A DNA stretch of 64,000 bases. Source: Saposhnikovia divaricata. Its lineage: Eukaryota > Streptophyta > Magnoliopsida > Apiales > Apiaceae. Shown here one piece after another: positions 56,817-64,000 of the stretch. The first letter of the stretch is position 1. Every line of letters starts with the position of its first letter. The notes beneath the pieces were generated by a model, which was not told the origin of the DNA, made no database searches, and saw nothing but the letters and a program-made list of their open reading frames with translations. The stretch is taken from the NCBI GenBank assembly GCA_036435485.1, contig CM071600.1, forward strand, positions 66,089,546-66,153,545, in the 5' to 3' direction. The position numbers and the translations under genes are program-made.

Positions 56817-58808
56817 TAGCGTGCATGCCTGCTTTCAGATTGTATTGTACACTTGTTCCAAGAATTGATGTTGGCTTATAAGCTAGATACGAGATATATT
56901 AGTTTTAATCCGGATATTGCTAAGACCCTTAGTGAAGGGCATATGAATCTCATTCTTTGAATATATACCGGGAGTCAGTATTTCTTGATACATTGTGATT
57001 ATTTTTTGAGGAAAATATCTAAGTAAATATTTTTTTCATTATTTATTTGATGAATATTATTTGAATATTCATTTGGGTTTCATTATGTAATGAATATTAT
57101 TTTGAATATTCATTTGAGTTTATTTATTTAATGAATATTATTTTGGAATATTCATTTGAGTTTATTATTTAATGAATATTATTTGGAATATTCATTTGAG
57201 CTTCATTTCTGTTAGGTATATTATTCTGAAAACCCATTTAAGGTCTTACTTATTTATTAAATATTATTTAGAATATTCATTCGAGGAATTATTTATTTAA
57301 TGAATATTTTTTATATACTTATTGAGGGTTATTTATGAGCAATATTTTATATTAAGAATATTCTAAAAATATTTATGATGTAATAAATATTCCTTGAATA
57401 TTTATTTAATTCTTTTAACTAGTTCTAAAAATAATTCACCTTATTCAAAAATTATCCTTGACCTTCAAATACTATGTAAAATATTTCTGAGCCTTATTAT
57501 GATTATTTTTATCAAGAAGAGGTTCCCAAAACTCCATTTTTTCATCTAAAGCTATCTTTCAAAATATAAGGGAACCTTACTTGAGAGCTGTTATTTATTT
57601 TGTATCACTGCCCGGTCATAAATCTTTTAAAACTATTCTTTTCACTCGCAACGTGGTTGCTATTTATCAAGACGAGTCTTTGTGTTACTTCCTCATCGTT
57701 CGAGGGGTAAGATTGTTGGAACAAGTCGATATCCATTAACAAGCAACTGCTTGAGAAATATTGGTGAATTTTCCTTTCCAACTAGGTACGACTACCTTGT
57801 GGAGTCCTATCAACAAGTATTACACTTGGGGAAAGGGGGACGAGCTTTACGTTTCAGAGTCATGGATTTATTCGAAATATAAGTATTTGTATAATGTGTA
57901 AGACGCTGTGGGACAGTCCATCATTAAAACTGGTATAAGAGGCTGTGGGACAGTCCATCCTGGAAATAGGGTTCGAGTGACGCCGGCCCCGACCAAGCCC
58001 AAAGATGGCTAGGGAGATCCGGCGTATGGTGGTGTCCATATGTTCTTCCTTCTACATGTAGAGAAACAAATTTTGAGATGCACGACCTGCGACTGATCAT
58101 CGTAAAGTGGTGTCATCCGGCGCGACATACTCCAGTATTGGTTCATCATCCAAATCTATTTATTTTCTGCAACATGAAGTATCACTCGTGTTGACAGGGT
58201 TTGAAAACTGTTTAGAACTAAAAGTACTCTGAAATACCTCGTAACTTCATCATTAACATTATACTGCACTATGTTCGTTAATGCATGGCATATGGTTTCA
58301 AAGATATCTTTGAACTGTTATATATTATTATTCAGTTATATATTATTTTGGTGGGATATTGCTCACTCTTGCTTTATTTATTATATCACAACAACAGCTA
58401 GATCTGATGGCTTGCACAAGGCGCACCCAACGCAAGAAGGTGACAGCTGTTAGAAGGATACCCGCTATTGTCATAGCAACCATTGATGAGGTAGGAGCAG
58501 CCAGTAAGCTAGACTGGTAGATTTTATGTATCAGACTTACTTATATGTATGACTTATGTTAATCAACGGCAAGAACTTTTAAACTTATGTTGTAATCATT
58601 TTGGGTTGTAATAACTTATATTCGTGGATCCTATAATTAGAAGACTTACTTCAATTTCATCTCTGGGACTATAACTTGTTGTGTGTGATGTGATATTGTT
58701 GCGGGGTCATAGTATGCTGTTTATTTATCTGGATTCAAGTTCAAGTATTATTGATGGAATTGAGACCGTAACGACCAGGACCCCGATCCCGGATTTGGGG
58801 CTGTTACA
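56817..58808 (+). repeat. Element D: right arm of the Tekay-like LTR
   Basis: Continues the LTR cut at 1860; the duplicated TAGCG is its first five bases. It contains an AATATTC-rich block (about 57040-57420), a block matching E near 3990-4090 (TCGAGGGGTAAGATTGTTGGAAC), repeated GGCTGTGGGACAGTCCATC (57906 and 57941), the short basic frame (58407-58520), and ends GGGGCTGTTACA like other Tekay LTRs. No gene otherwise. Confidence 0.82.
58407..58520 (+). CDS. Small basic reading frame inside the D LTR
   Basis: A 37-residue frame, MACTRRTQRKKVTAV and onward, ending KLDW at TAG. Upstream codons in frame read SQQQLDL, as in the E LTR frame at 3211-3327. The nucleotide match extends further upstream in another phase, so coding conservation is not established. 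No known protein. Confidence 0.3.
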   Translation: MACTRRTQRKKVTAVRRIPAIVIATIDEVGAASKLDW

Positions 58809-58830
58809 ACCTGGTACAATCATTAACTAT
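58809..58830. other. 22-bp gap between two LTRs, possible PBS remnant
   Basis: ACCTGGTACAATCATTAACT and two more bases. ACCTGGTA could be the start of the D primer binding site (TGGTATCAGAGC), broken off where LTR G begins. Confidence 0.4.
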
Positions 58831-59676
58831 TGTAAGAACCTAAATTTTTGGTATTAATTAAAACTTTTATTATGTAATGGAGTACGAGTGTAACAGTGGT
58901 TCTAATAAATGAATATTAAAAAGATTTTGATTCAAATGTTTATATGCCATGAACAATGCAATTGGTTGACAACTTAGATAAGAATAATCTATCTCCTGGA
59001 TAAGTAACATATGGTAATTCCAAATAGGAGAGTTATTATCATGTCATCCAAATCGATATCTGTTATTAGTCCAGTGGTTCCGTAAAAGGGTTAAGGAACG
59101 CTCGGGAAAGCGCGAGAACATTTTTTCTAATTATAAGGAATAAAAAGGAGAATAAGTGATGAATAGTGTTTTTGGTGGAAATAGGAATATTATTAGACGA
59201 CACTATATAGAAGTACCCGGAACGGATTTCTGAGTTCGTATTAATGATCCAAGGGGAAAAGAGTGTATATAAAAGTTATCGGATTCTGAAAATAGCACTT
59301 TTATTTTCTCTGAGATTTCCCTGGACACTGAAAGACATAAGGACTTATTAAAAAGATTTAAGGGATTTAAATTCAAGAATTATAAAGGAGGATTAAAGAT
59401 GTGAGCAAAAATATTAAGAAGATTTTCGGTAAAACCCTAATTAGAAATCTTTGAGGTATTCCTCCGAACGATCAACGAATTGAACAATAACCGGACAAAG
59501 AAACAAGCAGGGGATCAAGATGCATGCATGTGCAAGTAAAAAATATCTAGTAACCAAGCTAGTTACAACAAGGAACTAGAACACTTAGAGATTAACCAAG
59601 TACTTAGCAATCAAACTACTAGTTAGCATGAACACCACCAAATCAATAACACTTGTCCATCCAAAAACATCATCCA
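58831..59676 (+). repeat. Element G: start of another Tekay-like LTR
   Basis: Begins TGTAAGAACCTAAATTTTTGG, the typical 5' start of this LTR type, and from about 59246 matches element D at 1-440. Interrupted by F at 59677; the rest lies beyond the window. No gene. Confidence 0.75.
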
Positions 59677-62600
59677 TGTGACGCCCCCAAATCCGAGGTC
59701 AAAGATTCAGGTCGTCACATCACCATCCAACCATATCATACCTGTATTAACTTTACAACTCAACAATACCTCCATCCAGACCTCAATCTTACGCACAAAC
59801 AAGTTAGAGCCTCAGAAACGATAATCAAAAGTAACACTAAATATTACAATTCATCTGTACAATCCAGAATCTTACGCACTTCCACTTATACAACTACACT
59901 TGAAGACAAGTCTTACTATTACAGTTGAAAACCTATCAGACTTACTCTGTAGTATTTATCCGGAACTAAATCATCTCAGGGGTAAATCTTCTACTCCTCT
60001 TCTGCTGGTGCGGAGTTAATCTTCCAAATTCTTCTCTTTCTGAAAAGTTTTTATAAAGCAAGAATGAGCTACATAATGCTCAACAAGTTCACCATTTTGA
60101 AAAATAATAATGTGGTTTATTTCGAAAACATTCCCAACTGTATGGGTATATATCTCAGATTTCAAAACATAACTGGACAATATATATGTCCGAGTTCGAA
60201 TAAAACATTTATACTCGCTAAGGAGCTTTAAAAATAACATATGAACCCTTTATAAGGTTCCCATTTCAATATATCTCAAGTTTGAAAATATATATACATA
60301 TGAGTATATCATTTTCGGCAAAACACTCTACGGTTAACATATTGTACAAGGAATACATCATTGCAAACCTCTTTCCTTCCATTAGCTTAGAAGGTTTCTC
60401 ATTCAAAAACATTTCAGTTTTGAAATAATTGCAAGAGTGCACTAACACGTGCCAATCTTTATAGAAAATCTTGCAGTTCTAGATACTGCACGATGTCAAT
60501 ATTTTTCTTATCAAAAACCACACTATCGGCAACTTGGCACTTAGGCCCAAGAAGCAGTGTTTGAGTATTTTTCCAAAGTGGAGGATGGGACTGGAAGAAA
60601 ACATAAAAACCTGACAAGGATTGACGATGATCAGTCGCCACAACCAAGTCCAACAATCCGCGGGTCTTCTCTACTAGTAGAAGGATAGAAACTACATCCG
60701 TAACTACCCTCGGGTGAAAACTACATCCGTAATCACCCTCGATGAAAACTACATCCGTAATCATCCTTCGGCAACACCTGGGCCGGAATAATTGATGGAC
60801 CGCCTGGCTCACGGCCGCTTACACATCCCGGGAATCATTCGTCAACGATTCCCACACCTGCCAGAGTCCCCTTTTTTTTCTTTCTTGTCAAAAATCATTT
60901 TGATAGAAAATTCGAGTAGTTGAAGTTCGACCTCAGTCGACCGATAATTCTTGAAAAGTGTACAAGAAGCAAAACCTGACCGGGGGTTTTCGAAAATGTT
61001 TTGGGTTCGAAAGAGTTCGAGTTTGAAAACGATGAAGGTATCTTGGATTAGTTTTGTCTTTAAAATGATGAACAATAATTAATAAATGATATTTTGAGAT
61101 TTAATATAAACACTTAATAAAATAATTATTTAATTAAAATAAGCTTTTAATCCAAGATAGATATTTTTGAGTATTTTTAACAACGTAAAAATACTTAAGA
61201 ATACGGTACTTCCCGAATGACTCTTCAGGTTTTCGCAATTTAATCATGATACAATAATATACCGCTCCCCGGTCAATAGTATATTTGGACCGCTACGACC
61301 ACTATTGCTAGAGTCGTTGTCCGAAGGAAACACTTTCATTCTAAGTTCAAGGGTGTACAAGCACATATGCATAAATCTCAAACTTCAACATAATCTCGTA
61401 AAGCATAAGCATATAATACGTTTGGAAGCTACAAACACAACAGTGAAAATCCTTATATATAAGTTTTGAAAAGTAAACTTTGCCTTGGTTAAGGTGGGGT
61501 GGTCGAGCTTGCGACGTGGAACGAAGATCTATACATAATCAATATTCGTACGTTAGTTCCTTAACAACATTACTTAATCGTAAGGTTTTAAAGGATGTTA
61601 GACCAACTTAACGACTCCAATTTGTGACAACTAACCCTTCCATATGACCATGTCATCACTTTATCACATTCGTTACCCATTCGACTCGAATCCATTCCTC
61701 AAACTTGAAACACAAGTGAGTACTCTTAAAACTACGTTAAACTAAGCTCCTAGGTGATTTTTCACTCGCGCGCACTTCGCTTTAACATTTTTAGAAAATT
61801 GAAAAATACAAATTTTATTTCAATTCTTTTTGGAAAGCCTTCACAACTTTATAATCTGACCACCCTCAAATTTTCATAACACTAGCATAATTTTAAGGGG
61901 TCCTAACTCAGTTCCCAAGTGGACAACACAGTGCAGCCCGAATTCCAGAACCACAGTGCACTAATCCGGACATAACTCAAGATCTACACATCTCCTGGGT
62001 ATGAATCTTATATTTCTAGAAACTACATTCAATTATCTTTCCAACCATATAAATTAGGTCGTCGGGTGACAAGATTTAGAGGTTCAAAACCCTCCTACAA
62101 GACAGTACATGCTCCCAGGAATTTACACAGCACTCATCTTTTCTAAAATATTCAAGAACTCACTTTATACATCACATCTACCATCAAAACCACCAAGACT
62201 TGTCTCTATAGCATACATGGGGTTACATACTCTAAGTAAAAGCCTTACAACCATCATAACAAGCACATAACTTCAAGATTTCATCATCTACAACTCAAAT
62301 CACCAAGATTCACTCCAAAACTTATAGATCTAACAATATAAACTATAAACAAGTCATGCTAAGGGTTGAGAGAGTTTATACCTTCCTTGATGTGTGTAAT
62401 ATCTTTCTAAACCTTGTATAATCCTTGTATAGCCTTGGGTAAGCTTGGATGATCAAAAGAAATGAAGAAAACAAAGTTAGTAATTCGGAGTTATTAGAAT
62501 CCGATTGAAAGATCATGGAAAACGAGGCCCTTACCGAGCTTTTCTGATCGAGGCTTCTAAATGAGAGTTGTAGAGCATCTTCACAGATTTCTAACCATAT

Positions 62601-63576
62601 AAAGAACACGAAATTCCACTGAGTAATGAAGGCTCTAGGCCCGTTTTACTGAGCGCTGTTCTGCTGGGCAGAATGGGTGTTTTCTTTTGTTTGTTTTGTT
62701 TTGTTTGCTAAATAATGACTAATACATGTATTATATATCTATCTCATTTGGATGCATCTTCTTGTAATGTGTTGTCAACACCTCATTGGCTCACTTGGAT
62801 TTCCTTATCCACAACAATTGCAACAAAGTCCTCATCTTTTGTTTCTTTCATATTAGTCCCTTGGTTTGTTTCCTTTTCCAACAATTTGATTTCCTTTTTG
62901 TCTCGTGAATAAAATTAATACGTTAAAACTTATACATTGCATATTATTGCTCTAATATTGCACAATACCTCGAATGAATATTAATTCCAACATCCCTTGT
63001 TTATTTCTCTTTATCTCAGAAAACGTTCTCCCGATTTCTCAAGCATTCTCTATTTTTCAATTCTAGGAGTTTATTCTCAATCCTCTTTCTTTCTCATAAT
63101 ATATCCTTCCTTGGACTCTTAATATACCATATCCTTAATCCATGCTTCGTTCGCTCAATCGCTTAATCTCATTGTTAAGTTTCAGCGGTTTCTAGAACGT
63201 TTGTTTCACTTCCTCAGTGGTTTTCGTTCCAAATTCTCAAATCACTTATAATAAAATTCCAAAATATTAACTCCTCAATTCCTCAAATTAAATATCTCAT
63301 TTCTTGATATTACTGATATATAATTCACTGCTCGGTCAAATATTACACGAAAATAGAATTTGGAATTTCTGAATTCCGATCGCATTTACATACACTTATT
63401 TACTCCGTAGATTACTAGTATAACTTCGGAATATCCACACTACGTCTCGTACATAGGTGGCATGAAAAATTTTCTTAATCCTCAAAATCACTATTCATCC
63501 ACCAAATCACTATTCATTGATGCACTTCATCATAATAGGAAAAGTTTTAATTCTACCAAAATTTTGGGTTCTTACA
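59677..63576 (-). repeat. Element F 3' LTR
   Basis: 3900 bp from TGTGACGCCCCC to GGTTCTTACA on the + strand, so both ends have the proper TG...CA form. It contains a 28-bp repeat (60688-60771) and a GC-richer block near 60600-60850. It lacks the 20-bp ACGT array found in E. No gene supported. Confidence 0.87.
60688..60771. repeat. 28-bp tandem repeat in the F LTR
   Basis: Three exact-length units beginning 60688, 60716 and 60744, of the form GAAAACTACATCCGTAATCA followed by CCCTCGAT or a close variant. Confidence 0.88.
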
Positions 63577-63587
63577 GTCTCCCCTCC
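63577..63587 (-). other. Element F polypurine tract
   Basis: GGAGGGGAGAC on the element strand, same as E, directly next to the LTR. Confidence 0.88.
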
Positions 63588-63603
63588 TTAAAAGGATTCC
63601 GTC

Positions 63604-64000
63604 CCGGAATCAGTTTAGGAATCACTGGGGTTACTCCTTCTTTGTTTCACTCTTTCAACTTCCAGGTGGATTCTTCCACATCTTGATTTTCTCACAATTC
63701 CTTATTAGTTTGAAAACCTTATTCCTCAGCACTTGTTCTTCTCTATCCATGATTTCCACGGGTTGCTCCACATAGGTCAAGTTGGATCATAGGTCCACTT
63801 GGTTGTACTCTATCACATGCCGATAGTCGGTGTGGTAGGGTCGTAACACAGACATATGAAACACATTATTAATTTGCTGCAAGCTTGGGGCAAGGCTAAC
63901 TCGTAGGCTAACTTCCCAATACGCCTCAAAATCTCAAAAGGTCCAATAAACCTCAGACTTAGCTTCTCTTTCTTAACAAACCGCATCAATCCTTTCCAGG
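63604..64000 (-). pseudogene. pol: Element F pol end: integrase tail and chromodomain remnant
   Basis: Minus-strand translation from the window edge gives WKGLMRFVKKEKLSLRFIGP followed by FEIL, the GPY/F module of chromovirus integrase, then KLAYELALPQ. After a frame change comes MSVLRPY, and next, after an in-frame stop, YVEQPVEIMDREEQVLRNK, a chromodomain-type segment of Tekay elements; VEESTWKLKE appears near 63640-63670 in another phase. Chromodomains of this kind are thought to steer integration to heterochromatin. At least one stop and two shifts show that this copy is dead. Confidence 0.78.

Larger units (their letters stand above)
59677..64000 (-). mobile_element. Element F: Tekay-like Ty3/gypsy retrotransposon (partial)
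   Basis: Minus strand. Its 3' LTR (59677-63576), PPT and the end of pol are in the window; the remainder is to the right. It inserted into LTR G. Integrase and chromodomain remnants make it a chromovirus. It is diverged from E in both LTR and pol. Confidence 0.85.

Noticed and set aside
59653..59928. 91-residue + strand frame
   Set aside because: It runs across the G/F junction into the F LTR and has no protein character.

Overview
The window is plant nuclear heterochromatin built entirely of nested LTR retrotransposons. I see no host gene, rRNA, tRNA or CRISPR. A plant source follows from the element types: Ty3/gypsy chromoviruses of the Tekay/Del kind (PPT GGAGGGGAGAC, PBS TGGTATCAGAGC, an integrase tail with chromodomain remnants) and Ty1/copia elements of Sirevirus type (long gag with two zinc knuckles and a coiled coil, complete PR-IN-RT-RH, and a long extra reading frame after pol). 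A eudicot is likely; the species cannot be read from the sequence.

Layout, outermost first. Element D is a + strand Tekay-like LTR (arms 1-1860 and 56817-58808), split by copia element A. A (+, 1861-56816, 513-bp LTRs) carries gag, pol and a post-pol frame (52435-56151). Two elements sit inside A. Tekay element E (-, 2919-18120, two 4776-bp LTRs, target duplication GACCA) cuts the gag gene. Copia element B (-, 23757-51528, duplication ACTAG) lies between A's pol and its post-pol frame. B is itself split, again between pol and post-pol frame, by copia element C (-, 29690-44341, duplication ATTGG). To the right of D are 22 bp resembling a primer-binding-site remnant, the start of another Tekay-like LTR (G, 58831-59676), and element F (-, 59677 to the window end, one complete 3.9-kb LTR plus the integrase/chromodomain end of its pol). 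The order of insertion is D, then A, then B, then C; E entered A, and F entered G, independently.

The three copia elements belong to different families but share one plan: LTR, PBS, gag (UBN2-like capsid domain, zinc knuckle, coiled coil, second knuckle), a change of frame, PR-IN-RT-RNase H, a non-coding spacer with a TATA-like box, then a long post-pol frame. That frame has a conserved N-terminal domain of about 230 residues, a long low-complexity linker, a coiled coil and a small C-terminal domain. B pol is an uninterrupted frame; A and C pol each carry one frameshift; every gag and post-pol frame carries stops or shifts. Each family also has its own short motif, repeated in the LTR and spacer and, in A and B, inside the coding linkers.

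All copies look recent (LTR pairs differ by roughly 0.5 to 1 percent by eye). E has fresh LTRs around a ruined coding region, so it was probably moved by proteins supplied in trans.
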